Positions 51,266-61,080 are shown, counted from the stretch's first letter. The stretch: DNA of 64,000 bases from Bradyrhizobium sp. CSA112 (GCF_029051645.1 NZ_JAACFS010000024.1:1-64000); one strand, 5' to 3'. The notes: generated by a model not told the origin, from the letters alone. Translations and numbers: made by a program.

Positions 51266-54223
51266 CTAGTTCAGCGCCTCGTCCAGCATCGCCTTGAGCT
51301 GCGCCAGATGCTTCGACATCAAACCGGTGGCGGTTGCCGCCGACGCCGCGCGGCCGGCGTAACGCGGACGCCGGTTCGGCGCATGGATCTGGTTCAGCAC
51401 CCATTCGAGATAGGGCTCGATGAAGTGCCATGAACCCATGTTGCGCGGCTCTTCCTGGCACCAGACCACTTCGGCATTCTTGAAGCGGCCGAGTTCCTGC
51501 ACCAGCGCCTTCAGCGGCACCGGATAAAGCTGCTCGACGCGCAGGATGTAGATGTCGTCGATGCCGCGCTTCTCACGCTCCTCGTAGAGATCGTAATAGA
51601 CCTTGCCCGAGCACAGCACGACGCGGCGGATCTTGTCGTCCCGCACCAGCCTGATCTTCTCGTCGGGCAGCATCTGCGCGTCATCGTACAAGATGCGGTG
51701 GAAGGTCGTGTCCCTGCCGAGCTCGTCGAGCCGCGAGACCGCGCGCTTGTGGCGCAACAGCGACTTCGGCGTCATCATGATCAGGGGTTTACGGATCTCC
51801 CGATGCAACTGACGCCGCAGCACGTGGAAGTAATTCGCCGGTGTGGTCGGATACACCACCTGCATGTTGTCTTCGGCGCACATCTGCAGGAAACGCTCGA
51901 GCCGCGCCGAGGAATGTTCCGGCCCCTGCCCTTCATAGCCATGCGGCAGCAGGCAGACGAGGCCCGACATGCGCAGCCATTTGCGTTCGCCCGATGAGAT
52001 GAACTGGTCGAACAGCACCTGCGCGCCGTTGGCGAAGTCGCCGAACTGCGCTTCCCACATCGCCAGCGCATTCGGCTCGGCGAGCGAATAGCCGTATTCG
52101 AAGCCGAGCACCGCCTCTTCGGACAATAGCGAGTTGATAACCTCGTAATGACCCTGGTCGTGGCCGAGATGGTTGAACGGCGTGTAGCGGCTCTCGTCTT
52201 CCTGGTCGATCAGCACCGAATGGCGCTGCGAGAAGGTGCCGCGCTCGGAGTCCTGTCCCGACAGCCGGACGTGATGGCCTTCCTGCATAAGCGTGCAGAA
52301 CGCCAGCGCCTCGCCGGTCGCCCAGTCGATGCCGACGCCGTTGTCGATCGCCTTGGCGCGATTGTCGAGGAAGCGCTGGATGGTGCGGTGGACCCGGAAG
52401 CCGTCCGGCACCTTGGTGATCTTGCGCCCGATATCCTTGAGAATGCTGACGTCGACGCCGGTGACGCCCCGGCGGGCGTCCTCTTCCTGGTCGGCGGACT
52501 TGAAGCCGGCCCATTTGCCGTCGAGCCAGTCGGCCTTGTTCGGCTTGTAGCCCGAGCCGGCCTCGAGCTCGGCATCCAGCCGCGCGCGCCAGTCGGCCTT
52601 GGCCTTGTCGACTTCGCCCTCGGTCATCACGCCGTCGGCGATCAACCGCCTGGCGTAGATTTCCAGCGTCGAGGGATGCGAGGCGATCCGCTTGTACATC
52701 ACCGGCTGGGTAAACGCCGGCTCATCGCCCTCGTTGTGGCCATGGCGGCGGTAGCAGAACATGTCGATGACGACAGGCTTGTGGAACTTCTGCCGGAATT
52801 CGATCGCAACCTTGGCCGCGAACACCACTGCTTCCGGATCGTCGCCGTTCACGTGGAAGATCGGCGCATCGATCATCTTCGCCACATCGGACGGATAGGG
52901 CGAGGAGCGCGAGTAGCGTGGATAGGTGGTGAAGCCGATCTGGTTGTTGACGATGAAATGCAGCGAGCCGCCGGTGCGGTAGCCCTTCAGGTCGGACAGG
53001 CTGAAACACTCCGCCACGACGCCCTGGCCGGCGAATGCCGCGTCGCCATGCATCAGCATGGGCAGCACGGAAATGCGCATGTCCGGCGGATCGCCATGCT
53101 GGTCCTGCTTGGCGCGGACCTTGCCGAGCACGACGGGATCGACGATTTCGAGATGCGACGGATTCGCCGTCAGCGACAGATGGATCTTGTTGCCGTCGAA
53201 CTCGCGGTCGGACGACGCGCCGAGATGGTATTTGACGTCTCCGGAGCCTTCGACCGCGTCCGGGTTGGCGGAGCCGCCCTTGAATTCATGAAACAGCGCG
53301 CGGTGCGGCTTGCCCATCACCTGGGTCAGCACGTTGAGCCGGCCGCGATGCGGCATGCCGAGCACGATCTCCTTCACACCGAGATTGCCGCCGCGCTTGA
53401 TGATCTGCTCGAGCGCGGGGATCAGCGATTCAGCGCCGTCGAGGCCGAAGCGCTTGGTGCCGGTGAACTTGAGATCGCAGAACTTCTCAAACCCTTCCGC
53501 TTCGACCAGCTTATTGAGAATCGCGCGGCGTCCCTCGCGCGTGAAACTGATTTCCTTGTCCGGCCCCTCGATGCGCTCCTGGATCCAGGCCTTCTGCGCC
53601 GGGTTGGTGATGTGCATGAACTCGACGCCGAGCGTCTGGCAGTAGGTGCGCTCGCAGATCGCGACGATCTCGCGCAGCGTGCCGTATTCGAGGCCCAGCA
53701 CGTGGTCGAGGAAGATCTTGCGGTCGAAATCGGCGTCGGTGAAGCCGTAGGTGCGCGGATCGAGTTCCTCGCGATCGCGCGGCGCCTCGATGCCGAGCGG
53801 ATCGAGCTTGGCGAAGAAATGACCGCGGATGCGATAGGCGCGGATCAGCATCAGGGCGCGGACCGAATCGCGGGTCGCCTGGTTGACGTCGGCAGCCGAC
53901 AGCTCGGCGCCCCTGGCCTGCGCCTTGGCGGCGAGCTTGGCGCCGACCTGCTTCTCGACGGTGATCCAGTTGCCGTCCAGCGCGGAGGTCAGCTCGTCTT
54001 GCGGCGTGAGCGGCCAGTTGTCCCGGCTCCAGGAAGCGCCCTCGGCGTTCTTCTGGACATCCGCGGGGGTGTCTTTCAGGCTTTTGAAGAAATCCCGCCA
54101 GTCGGTGTCGACCGACGCGGGGTCCTGCTCGTAGCGGGCGTAGAGGTCGTCGATGTAGGTGGCGTTGGTGCCCTGCAAAAAGGAAGAAAGGGCAAATGCT
54201 GCGTTTGCGTCCTGGCGAGACAT
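51266..54223 (-). CDS. sucA: 2-Oxoglutarate dehydrogenase E1 component
   Basis: The 985-residue thiamine-diphosphate decarboxylase converts 2-oxoglutarate and transfers the succinyl group to E2 lipoate. N-terminal segment with NATYIDDLYARYEQDPASVD (E2-binding region), RGHFFAKLDPLGIE, substrate His region GMPHRGRLNVLTQVMGKPHR, the ThDP-binding motif HVNGDDPEAVVFAAKVAIEF and HGHNEGDEPAFTQPVMYK, and the second pyrimidine domain FEYGYSLAEPNALAMWEAQF. Full family length. It follows sucD by 135 bases. Confidence 0.98.
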   Translation of the reverse strand: MSRQDANAAFALSSFLQGTNATYIDDLYARYEQDPASVDTDWRDFFKSLKDTPADVQKNAEGASWSRDNWPLTPQDELTSALDGNWITVEKQVGAKLAAKAQARGAELSAADVNQATRDSVRALMLIRAYRIRGHFFAKLDPLGIEAPRDREELDPRTYGFTDADFDRKIFLDHVLGLEYGTLREIVAICERTYCQTLGVEFMHITNPAQKAWIQERIEGPDKEISFTREGRRAILNKLVEAEGFEKFCDLKFTGTKRFGLDGAESLIPALEQIIKRGGNLGVKEIVLGMPHRGRLNVLTQVMGKPHRALFHEFKGGSANPDAVEGSGDVKYHLGASSDREFDGNKIHLSLTANPSHLEIVDPVVLGKVRAKQDQHGDPPDMRISVLPMLMHGDAAFAGQGVVAECFSLSDLKGYRTGGSLHFIVNNQIGFTTYPRYSRSSPYPSDVAKMIDAPIFHVNGDDPEAVVFAAKVAIEFRQKFHKPVVIDMFCYRRHGHNEGDEPAFTQPVMYKRIASHPSTLEIYARRLIADGVMTEGEVDKAKADWRARLDAELEAGSGYKPNKADWLDGKWAGFKSADQEEDARRGVTGVDVSILKDIGRKITKVPDGFRVHRTIQRFLDNRAKAIDNGVGIDWATGEALAFCTLMQEGHHVRLSGQDSERGTFSQRHSVLIDQEDESRYTPFNHLGHDQGHYEVINSLLSEEAVLGFEYGYSLAEPNALAMWEAQFGDFANGAQVLFDQFISSGERKWLRMSGLVCLLPHGYEGQGPEHSSARLERFLQMCAEDNMQVVYPTTPANYFHVLRRQLHREIRKPLIMMTPKSLLRHKRAVSRLDELGRDTTFHRILYDDAQMLPDEKIRLVRDDKIRRVVLCSGKVYYDLYEEREKRGIDDIYILRVEQLYPVPLKALVQELGRFKNAEVVWCQEEPRNMGSWHFIEPYLEWVLNQIHAPNRRPRYAGRAASAATATGLMSKHLAQLKAMLDEALN

Positions 54224-54358
54224 GGTGGCGTCCTGGTGATTTTCAGTTTGCGCATAGTAAACGGCGCATCGACCGATCCGGAAACCGGATCAGCGAGATA
54301 AAGAACCCTTTACCCCATTCGCCGCGAACTTTCGCCCCGAAAAGAACCAAGAATTGAA

Positions 54359-55243
54359 TTAAGACCTCAATTTTTCGGCAAGGGTGTGCCCAAGCCGTGC
54401 CGGCGACGGAGAGACCGTAATTCCGGCCGCTTCCATGGCCGCCGTCTTGGATCCGGCGTCGCCCTTGCCGCCGGAGATGATCGCACCGGCATGGCCCATG
54501 CGGCGGCCGGGAGGGGCGGTGACGCCGGCGATGAAGCCGACCATCGGCTTTTTCCGGCCACGCTTGGCCTCGTCCTTGATGAACTGGGCGGCATCTTCCT
54601 CGGCGGAACCGCCGATTTCGCCGATCATGATGATCGAGGTGGTCTTGGGGTCAGCCAGGAACATCTCCAGTACGTCGATGAATTCGGTGCCCTTGACCGG
54701 GTCGCCGCCGATGCCGACCGCGGTGGTCTGGCCGAGGCCCTCCTGGGTGGTCTGGAACACTGCTTCATAGGTCAACGTGCCCGAGCGCGAAACGATCCCG
54801 ACGCTGCCGGGCTTGAAGATGTTGGCCGGCATGATGCCGATCTTGCATTCGCCCGCGGTCATGACGCCCGGGCAGTTCGGCCCGATCAGGCGCGATTTCG
54901 AGCCCGACAGGGAACGCTTCACGCGGACCATGTCGAGCACCGGAATGCCCTCGGTGATGCAGACGATCAGCGGAATTTCCGCATCGATCGCTTCGCAGAT
55001 CGCGTCCGCCGCACCCGGCGGCGGCACGTAGATCACGCTGGCGTCAGCACCGGTCTTCTCGCGCGCCTCACGAACGGTGTCGAAGACAGGCAAGCCGAGA
55101 TGCGTCGAACCGCCTTTGCCCGGCGAGGTGCCGCCGACCATCTTGGTGCCGTAAGCGATCGCGGCCTCCGAATGGAACGTGCCGTTCTTGCCCGTAAAAC
55201 CCTGGCAGATGACTTTGGTATTCTTGTCGATCAGAACGGACAT
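54359..55243 (-). CDS. sucD: Succinyl-CoA synthetase alpha subunit
   Basis: The 294-residue CoA-binding and phosphohistidine subunit. CoA loop: VICQGFTGKNGTFHSEAAIA; VIYVPPPGAADAICEAIDAE; the phosphorylated His lies in GRRMGHAGAIISGGKGDAGS. It pairs with SucC, encoded upstream, but an extra DUF1579-like gene separates the two. Confidence 0.98.
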   Translation of the reverse strand: MSVLIDKNTKVICQGFTGKNGTFHSEAAIAYGTKMVGGTSPGKGGSTHLGLPVFDTVREAREKTGADASVIYVPPPGAADAICEAIDAEIPLIVCITEGIPVLDMVRVKRSLSGSKSRLIGPNCPGVMTAGECKIGIMPANIFKPGSVGIVSRSGTLTYEAVFQTTQEGLGQTTAVGIGGDPVKGTEFIDVLEMFLADPKTTSIIMIGEIGGSAEEDAAQFIKDEAKRGRKKPMVGFIAGVTAPPGRRMGHAGAIISGGKGDAGSKTAAMEAAGITVSPSPARLGHTLAEKLRS

Positions 55244-55282
55244 GGTTGAGGACGCTTTCGTAGGTGACCGGGAACGATGGGT

Positions 55283-55759
55283 TTAATGAATCCGCCGGTA
55301 GACGCCGGTGAGCACGTCGGCCCATCCTTCGGCATCAGGCGAGAACTGGATCTTCATGGTGTAGTTGTCGTTGTCGACGACCTCATAGACGTGGCGCGCA
55401 TTGCCGCGCAGCGAGCCGCGCACGAGCACCAGCGACTTGCCGGCCCAGCCGCCGGAGGCCGGCGCCGGCGAATAGTAGCCGAGCGAATCGTGCCAGAACA
55501 ATTTGTAGGTCCGGTCGTCGCGGTCGTAGGTGAACACGCCATGCGTCGCGAAGCTTTCCTTGCCGTCGCGCGTCTGGCGGGTGTCCTGGATCAGATAGAA
55601 ACCGTTGAGATCCATGCGCGCGACCACATGCGAAGTCGCCGGACCGCCGGCGGTCCAGCGCGACGGATAAACCATTTCCTCGCCGGTCCACTCGCCCGCA
55701 AAAACCGCGAGCCTGCGGTGTTCTTCCAGCGGTGTCGGTGCGGCGAGATGGTCAGCCAT
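55283..55759 (-). CDS. DUF1579-like small protein embedded between sucC and sucD
   Basis: A 158-residue protein. The pattern LAVFAGEWTGEEMVYPSRWT, then GFYLIQDTRQTRDGKESFAT, then GVFTYDRDDRTYKLFWHDSL and a final YRRIH is a strand-rich, lipocalin-like barrel as in DUF1579 proteins (heme- or ligand-binding-like fold; function unknown). No signal peptide. Its ATG lies 2 bases after the sucC stop and its stop is 39 bases before the sucD start, so it is certainly in the suc transcript. Whether it influences succinyl-CoA synthetase is not known. Confidence 0.85.
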   Translation of the reverse strand: MADHLAAPTPLEEHRRLAVFAGEWTGEEMVYPSRWTAGGPATSHVVARMDLNGFYLIQDTRQTRDGKESFATHGVFTYDRDDRTYKLFWHDSLGYYSPAPASGGWAGKSLVLVRGSLRGNARHVYEVVDNDNYTMKIQFSPDAEGWADVLTGVYRRIH

Positions 55760-55761
55760 CG

Positions 55762-56958
55762 CTAGCCTCCCTTGACGGCTTTCACGATTTTCTGCGCGGC
55801 GTCATCGAGATTGTCGGCCGGCACCACGTTGAGGCCGCTTTCGCGGATGATCTTCTTGCCGGCGTCGACATTGGTGCCTTCGAGCCGAACCACCAGCGGC
55901 ACTTTCAGGCCGACTTCCTTGACGGCCGCGACCACGCCTTCGGCGATGATATCGCATTTCATGATGCCGCCGAAGATGTTGACCAGGATTCCCTTCACGT
56001 TGGGATCGGCGGTGATGATCTTGAAGGCTGCCGCGACCTTCTCCTTGCTGGCGCCGCCGCCGACGTCGAGGAAGTTCGCGGGCTCCATGCCGTAGAGCTT
56101 GATGATGTCCATGGTCGCCATGGCAAGACCGGCGCCGTTGACCATGCAGCCGATGGTGCCGTCGAGCGTGACGTAGTTGAGATCGTATTTCGACGCTTCG
56201 ATTTCCTTGGCGTCTTCTTCGGTTTCGTCACGCAGCGCAGCGACTTCGGGATGGCGATACATGGCGTTGTCGTCGAACGACACTTTCGCATCGAGCACGC
56301 GGAGCTGGCCCTGCTTGGTGACAACCAGCGGATTGATTTCCAGCATCGCCATGTCCTTGGCGGTGAAGGCGTTATAGAGCTGCACCACCAGCTTCTCCGC
56401 CTGCTTGGCGAGATCGCCGGAAAGATTGAGCGCCTTCGCCACCGTGCGGCCGTGGTGGCCCATGATGCCGGTCGCCGGATCGACCGAGAAGGTGACGATC
56501 TTCTCAGGATTGTTGTGCGCGACGTCCTCGATGTTGACGCCGCCTTCGGTCGAGACCACGAATGCCACTTTGGAAGTTTCGCGGTCGACCAGGATCGAGA
56601 GATAGAACTCCTTGTCGATGTCGGAGCCTTCTTCGATGTAGAGGCGGTTGACCTGCTTGCCGTGGGGGCCGGTCTGTACCGTGACCAGCGTTGCGCCCAG
56701 CATCTGCTTGGCGAATTCGTTGACCTCACCGACCGACTTGGCGATGCGGACGCCGCCCTTGTCGCCGGCGGTAGCTTCCTTGAACTTGCCCTTGCCGCGG
56801 CCGCCGGCATGGATCTGGCTCTTCACCACCCAGATCGGGCCGGGAAGCTGCTTGGCGGCAGCCTCAGAATCCGAGGCCTTCAACACAGGCACGCCGCGCG
56901 AAATCGGCACGCCGAATTCATGCAGCAAAGCCTTGGCCTGGTATTCATGGATATTCAT
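55762..56958 (-). CDS. sucC: Succinyl-CoA synthetase beta subunit
   Basis: A 398-residue ATP-grasp subunit: MNIHEYQAKALLHEFGVPIS, GPIWVVKSQIHAGGRGKGKF, MLEINPLVVTKQGQLRVLDA, GLAMATMDIIKLYGMEPANF, and the C-terminal NIFGGIMKCDIIAEGVVAAV. With SucD it makes succinate and ATP or GTP from succinyl-CoA. The start is ATG at 56958, the conserved beginning; the frame is open for five codons upstream. It follows mdh after 133 bases. Confidence 0.98.
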   Translation of the reverse strand: MNIHEYQAKALLHEFGVPISRGVPVLKASDSEAAAKQLPGPIWVVKSQIHAGGRGKGKFKEATAGDKGGVRIAKSVGEVNEFAKQMLGATLVTVQTGPHGKQVNRLYIEEGSDIDKEFYLSILVDRETSKVAFVVSTEGGVNIEDVAHNNPEKIVTFSVDPATGIMGHHGRTVAKALNLSGDLAKQAEKLVVQLYNAFTAKDMAMLEINPLVVTKQGQLRVLDAKVSFDDNAMYRHPEVAALRDETEEDAKEIEASKYDLNYVTLDGTIGCMVNGAGLAMATMDIIKLYGMEPANFLDVGGGASKEKVAAAFKIITADPNVKGILVNIFGGIMKCDIIAEGVVAAVKEVGLKVPLVVRLEGTNVDAGKKIIRESGLNVVPADNLDDAAQKIVKAVKGG

Positions 56959-57091
56959 CTGGACGCTCCCCAAAACCCTTAGCGGCGAGTTCTACAGTTC
57001 ACCGGCATTGGTAGTTGGCATACCATATACCAACAGAACTGCAACCCTGAAACCGCTTTCGCCCCGGCGAAGGGGCGAAAGCCGAGCAAAA

Positions 57092-58060
57092 TCAACGGCC
57101 GAGCAAGTCGGGCGCGATCTTCTTGCAAGCATCGACCAGGCCCTGAACGGCCCCAACCGACTTGTCGAAGGCTTCGCGGTCCTTGCCGGCCAGTTCGATC
57201 TCGACGATACGCTCGACGCCCCTCGAGCCGATGACGACGGGAACGCCTACATACATGTCCTTCACGCTGTATTCGCCGTTGAGATAGGCGGCGCAGGGCA
57301 GCACGCGCTTCTTGTCCTTCAGGTAGCTTTCCGCCATCGCCACCGCGGAAGCGGCGGGCGCATAGAACGCCGAGCCGGTCTTCAACAGGTTCACGATCTC
57401 GGCGCCGCCGTTGCGGGTGCGGTCGACGATCTCGTCGATGCGGGTCTGCGAGGTCCAGCCCATCTTGACGAGGTCGGGTAGCGGAATGCCGGCGACGGTG
57501 GAATAACGCGTCAACGGCACCATGGTATCGCCGTGGCCGCCGAGCACGAAAGCGGTGACGTCTTCGACCGAGACGTTGAATTCATCGGCCAGGAAGTAAC
57601 GGAAGCGCGCGGAGTCGAGCACGCCGGCCATGCCGACCACCTTCTTGTGCGGCATACCCGAAGCCTTCTGCAGCGCCCATACCATCGCGTCCAGCGGGTT
57701 GGTGATGCAGATGACGAACGCGTCGGGGGCATATTTCTTGATGCCGGCGCCGACCTGTTCCATGACCTTGAGGTTGATGCTCAGGAGATCGTCTCGGCTC
57801 ATGCCGGGCTTGCGCGGCACGCCGGCGGTAACGATGCAGACCTTGGCGCCATCGAGCGCCTCATAGGAATTGGCGCCGGTGAGATTGGCGTCGAAACCGT
57901 CGACCGGGGAAGATTGTGCGATGTCGAGCGCCTTGCCCTGCGGCACGCCCTCGGCGATGTCGAACATCACGACGTCGCCGAGCTCCTTCAGGCCGATGAG
58001 GTGAGCCAGCGTTCCGCCGATCTGACCGGAGCCAATCAAAGCAATCTTGTCGCGCGCCAT
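57092..58060 (-). CDS. mdh: Malate dehydrogenase (LDH-like type)
   Basis: The 322-residue NAD-dependent enzyme oxidises malate to oxaloacetate. Motifs: KIALIGSGQIGGTLAHLIGL (NAD binding), VTAGVPRKPGMSRDDLLSIN (mobile loop with substrate Arg), VVGMAGVLDSARFRYFLADE and the catalytic His in VLGGHGDTMVPLTRYS. The Arg-Lys-Pro-Gly loop supports malate rather than lactate. First gene of the mdh-sucC-DUF-sucD-sucA-sucB string, so the promoter should lie in 58061-58204. Confidence 0.98.
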   Translation of the reverse strand: MARDKIALIGSGQIGGTLAHLIGLKELGDVVMFDIAEGVPQGKALDIAQSSPVDGFDANLTGANSYEALDGAKVCIVTAGVPRKPGMSRDDLLSINLKVMEQVGAGIKKYAPDAFVICITNPLDAMVWALQKASGMPHKKVVGMAGVLDSARFRYFLADEFNVSVEDVTAFVLGGHGDTMVPLTRYSTVAGIPLPDLVKMGWTSQTRIDEIVDRTRNGGAEIVNLLKTGSAFYAPAASAVAMAESYLKDKKRVLPCAAYLNGEYSVKDMYVGVPVVIGSRGVERIVEIELAGKDREAFDKSVGAVQGLVDACKKIAPDLLGR

Positions 58061-58204
58061 GGGAAATTTGTCCTTCTGAGACGAAGATGAGGGTGGATAG
58101 TCAGCCGGATGGGTGGTTATCCCTTTCGAATGACCGGTTCAAGCCGGGGCGTGCCCAATTCTAAGGCCCAGCCTCGATTTCGGTCAGGTATGCCAGGAAG
58201 CGCT

Positions 58205-58304
58205 GTCATTCCGGGGCGATGCGCAGCATCGAACCCGGAATCTCGAGATTCTCAGGGGCGCAAGGGCGCCCCATAGTTCGCGCTGTCGCGCGCCCCGGAA
58301 TGAC
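58205..58304. repeat. GTCATTCCGGGGCG palindromic element between zapE and mdh
   Basis: A perfect 14-bp inverted pair at the ends (GTCATTCCGGGGCG / CGCCCCGGAATGAC), with inner hairpins (GATGCGCAGCATC, GGGCGCAAGGGCGCCC). Same family as 31959-32077 and 42656-42762. Confidence 0.9.
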
Positions 58305-58312
58305 AGAGAAGA

Positions 58313-59497
58313 CTACGTCTCCACCAGCCCCGTACTCGACCCGCTCGCCGCGGAATCCTTCCGGCCATGCGGGAGCGCGAGGTAGGATTCCGAACTCATT
58401 TCGATCAGCCGCGAGGAAGTCCGCTTGAACTCGTTGGCCTCGACGCCATCGGTTGCCAGATACAACGACACCGGATCGGCCTCGGCCGACGCCATCAGCT
58501 TCACGGCGTTGTCGTAAAGCGTATCGATCAGCGAGATGAATCGCTTGGCGGCGTTGCGCTCGGCGTAGTCCATCACCGGAATGCGGTCGATCAGGATGGT
58601 GTGATAATCATGCGCCAGGCGCAGATAGTCCGAGGCGGCGAGCGGCTTTTCGCAGATATCGGCAAAAGAAAATCGCGCGACGCCGTGCGCTGAACAGGGC
58701 ACGTGCAGAATGCGGCCCTTGATCGTGATGTCGCGCGGCTTGCACGGCGCATTGCCGGTCATCTTGCGCCAGGCGCGATCGAGCGCGGCGCCGGCCTCGT
58801 CATCCGGCGGCACCAGCCACATCTTCACACCGGCGAGCTTTTCCAGACGGAAATCCGTGCGCGCATCGAGCCGCAGCACGTCCATGTGATCTGCGATCTG
58901 CGTGATGAAGGGCAGGAACAGCGCGCGGTTGAGGCCGCCCTTGTAGAGGTCTTCGGGCGCAACGTTCGACGTCGCCACAACCACGGTACCGAGTTCGAAC
59001 AGTTTGGCGAACAGCCGCCCGAGGATCATTGCATCGGCAATGTCGGTGACGTGGAATTCGTCGAAGCATAAAAGCCACGCCTCGTCGAAGATCGCGTTGG
59101 CTGTCAGCTCGATCACGTCGCCGTCTGCAATTTCACCGCGCGCGATGTTCTGGCGATAGGCGTAAATCTTCTCATGCGCCTCGGCCATGAATTCGTGGAA
59201 ATGGGCGCGGCGTTTGAGCTGGACCGCGCTTTGCTGAAAGAACAGGTCCATCAACATGGTCTTGCCGCGGCCGACCTCGCCGTGAACGTAAAGCCCGCGC
59301 GGTGGCGGCTCGCTCTTGTCGCCGAACAGCCGGCCAAGCAGGCTTAGCTTGCGCGACGGCTTGTAGCTCGACAGCCGCTCTTCAAGCGCAGTGAACGCCT
59401 CGGCTGCCTCAGCCTGCGCGGGATCGGCTTCGATCGCTCCGGAGGAAACCAGCGCCTGATATTGCGCGCGGAACGAGGTGGGGTCGGTCGACAGCAT
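58313..59497 (-). CDS. zapE: Cell division protein ZapE (AFG1-like ATPase)
   Basis: A 394-residue AAA-type ATPase. Walker A is GLYVHGEVGRGKTMLMDLFF and Walker B is AWLLCFDEFHVTDIADAMIL, followed by TVVVATSNVAPEDLYKGGLN and the Arg-rich IADHMDVLRLDARTDFRLEK. In E. coli ZapE acts at the Z ring under stress, and in mitochondria the homologue AFG1 supports respiratory-complex quality control. Lies just upstream of mdh in the same direction, a common alphaproteobacterial order. Confidence 0.94.
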   Translation of the reverse strand: MLSTDPTSFRAQYQALVSSGAIEADPAQAEAAEAFTALEERLSSYKPSRKLSLLGRLFGDKSEPPPRGLYVHGEVGRGKTMLMDLFFQQSAVQLKRRAHFHEFMAEAHEKIYAYRQNIARGEIADGDVIELTANAIFDEAWLLCFDEFHVTDIADAMILGRLFAKLFELGTVVVATSNVAPEDLYKGGLNRALFLPFITQIADHMDVLRLDARTDFRLEKLAGVKMWLVPPDDEAGAALDRAWRKMTGNAPCKPRDITIKGRILHVPCSAHGVARFSFADICEKPLAASDYLRLAHDYHTILIDRIPVMDYAERNAAKRFISLIDTLYDNAVKLMASAEADPVSLYLATDGVEANEFKRTSSRLIEMSSESYLALPHGRKDSAASGSSTGLVET

Positions 59498-59585
59498 GGC
59501 CCCCTTTCGGCCTCAAGCGTGCGGAAATTGCAAGCCGTGAATTGATGTTGGGGGTATGCAAACATAGCCTGTCACGCGCAGGCCC

Positions 59586-59673
59586 GTAGCCCGGATGGAG
59601 CGCAGCGCAATCCGGGACGGTCTCGCCAGCCGGCGGATTTATCCCGGATTTCGCTTTGCTCCATCCGGGCTAC
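59586..59673. repeat. GTAGCCCGGATGGAGC palindromic element
   Basis: GTAGCCCGGATGGAGC at 59586-59601 is the exact inverse of the sequence ending at 59673 (GCTCCATCCGGGCTAC); 88 bases in all. From general familiarity this is a frequent Bradyrhizobium dispersed element. It separates thpR and zapE. Confidence 0.88.
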
Positions 59674-59684
59674 GTATCGGCATC

Positions 59685-60221
59685 TCACGCACTCAGCGCG
59701 TAGGAATCCTCGACCACATACGGCCCGCCGCCGGTGGAAGCGCGCGAGGAGAACAACACGAAGCGTGAAGCCATAAACGTCCGGCTCGGGAAGTAGCCGC
59801 GCACCGAGAGATAATCGGCAACGTCCTGGCTTGAGGCGTCGTGCAGCCGCGCCAGCGTCACATGGGGGATAAATTTTCGCCCCTCCGGATCGAGTCCGAG
59901 CCGCTGCATCAGCCGCTCGAGTTCGGCCTGCAGCTCGATCAGCGGCCGGCTCGGCTCGACGGACGCGACCACCGCGCGCGGTTTCTTGCCGCCAAAGCTC
60001 TGCAGGCCCTGCACCTTGACCTCGAACGGCTTGCGGTTGATCCGAAACAGCATCGAGGCGATTTCATTCGCCGACATGCCGTCGATATCGCCGATGAAGC
60101 GCAAGGTGACGTGATAATTTTCGGGATCGATCCAGCGTGCGCCAGGAAGGCCGCCGCGCAAATTGGAAAGGCTCTGGCCGATCTCGGCCGGAATTTCCAG
60201 TCCAGCAAACAAACGTGGCAT
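59685..60221 (-). CDS. thpR: RNA 2',3'-cyclic phosphodiesterase ThpR
   Basis: A 178-residue 2H phosphoesterase that opens 2',3'-cyclic phosphate ends of RNA. Two His-x-Thr motifs are visible: NYHVTLRFIGDI and KFIPHVTLARLHD. The N-terminus MPRLFAGLEIPAEIGQSLSN is standard. It lies alone between tesA and zapE on the minus strand, with a palindromic element behind it. Confidence 0.93.
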   Translation of the reverse strand: MPRLFAGLEIPAEIGQSLSNLRGGLPGARWIDPENYHVTLRFIGDIDGMSANEIASMLFRINRKPFEVKVQGLQSFGGKKPRAVVASVEPSRPLIELQAELERLMQRLGLDPEGRKFIPHVTLARLHDASSQDVADYLSVRGYFPSRTFMASRFVLFSSRASTGGGPYVVEDSYALSA

Positions 60222-60402
60222 CGCATGACTCCCGATGCTTGGGCATGACCTTGAAAAGGACCATGTCCTGTAACAGCGCCCGGTGACGAATCACCGATTA
60301 CTAATTCCTACCCGACTTATATGACTCTGCGAAGCACGCGGGCCGCGCAGACCGGAAAGCTACGGGGAAAACCAGTGGTAACGTTATTCGTTTGCACCTT
60401 TT

Positions 60403-61080
60403 TCAACTCCGCTGCCCGGAGATCGTGCCGAGAAATGCCTCCACCATAGGCAGAATATTTTTGACGATGACATCAATACCCTCCGCGGTCGGATGCAACC
60501 CATCGGACTGGTTGAGCTTGGCGTCTGCCGCAACCCCTTCCAGAAAGAACGGGTAGAGCGGGACGCCGAAGGATTTGGAAAGCTCCGGATAGATCGCGTT
60601 GAAGCGGGCGGCGTATTCGCTGCCGTAATTAGGTGGCGCGAGCATGCCGCACAGCAGAACGGCGATCTTTCGCGCCTTCAGCCGCGTCAGGATTTCGGTC
60701 AATGCAGCACGGGTGACGGCAGGGTCGATCCCGCGAAGCGCGTCGTTGGCGCCGAGCTCGAGAATCACCGCCTCGGTTCCCTCCGGGATCGACCAATCAA
60801 GCCGGTCGCGGCCGCCGGACGTGGTGTCGCCGGACACCCCGGCATTGATCATATCGACCTTTATCCCCTTGTCGTTTAACGCTTTTTGCAGGCGGGCGGG
60901 GAACGCGGCCGGTGCCGAAAGACCAAGACCGGCGCTCAAGGAATCGCCGAGAACGACCATCTTGACCGGCTTGGCGGGCGCGGTGGCCGGGACTTGAGCC
61001 TTATCTTGGGCCTGAGCTTGGGCCAAAACCGCCCCGACCGTCATCAAAGCCATAATCAACACGCGTATGTGCGCAAACAT
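60403..61080 (-). CDS. tesA: Arylesterase / lysophospholipase TesA (GDSL family)
   Basis: A 225-residue periplasmic SGNH hydrolase. It has a signal peptide (RVLIMALMTVGAVLAQAQAQ), block I with the nucleophilic Ser (VVLGDSLSAGLGLS), a Gly in SGDTTSGGRDRLDW, block III GANDALRG and block V with the catalytic Asp and His (SDGLHPTAEG). Start at ATG 61080; the ORF extends upstream over the divergent gene. Divergent to ybbA/ybbP with 49 bases between starts, the classical tesA-ybbAP arrangement, suggesting a shared promoter region. Confidence 0.94.
   Translation of the reverse strand: MFAHIRVLIMALMTVGAVLAQAQAQDKAQVPATAPAKPVKMVVLGDSLSAGLGLSAPAAFPARLQKALNDKGIKVDMINAGVSGDTTSGGRDRLDWSIPEGTEAVILELGANDALRGIDPAVTRAALTEILTRLKARKIAVLLCGMLAPPNYGSEYAARFNAIYPELSKSFGVPLYPFFLEGVAADAKLNQSDGLHPTAEGIDVIVKNILPMVEAFLGTISGQRS

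Noticed and set aside
52148..54301. 717-codon plus-strand ORF opposite sucA
   Set aside because: Antisense shadow of sucA; no domain recognised.
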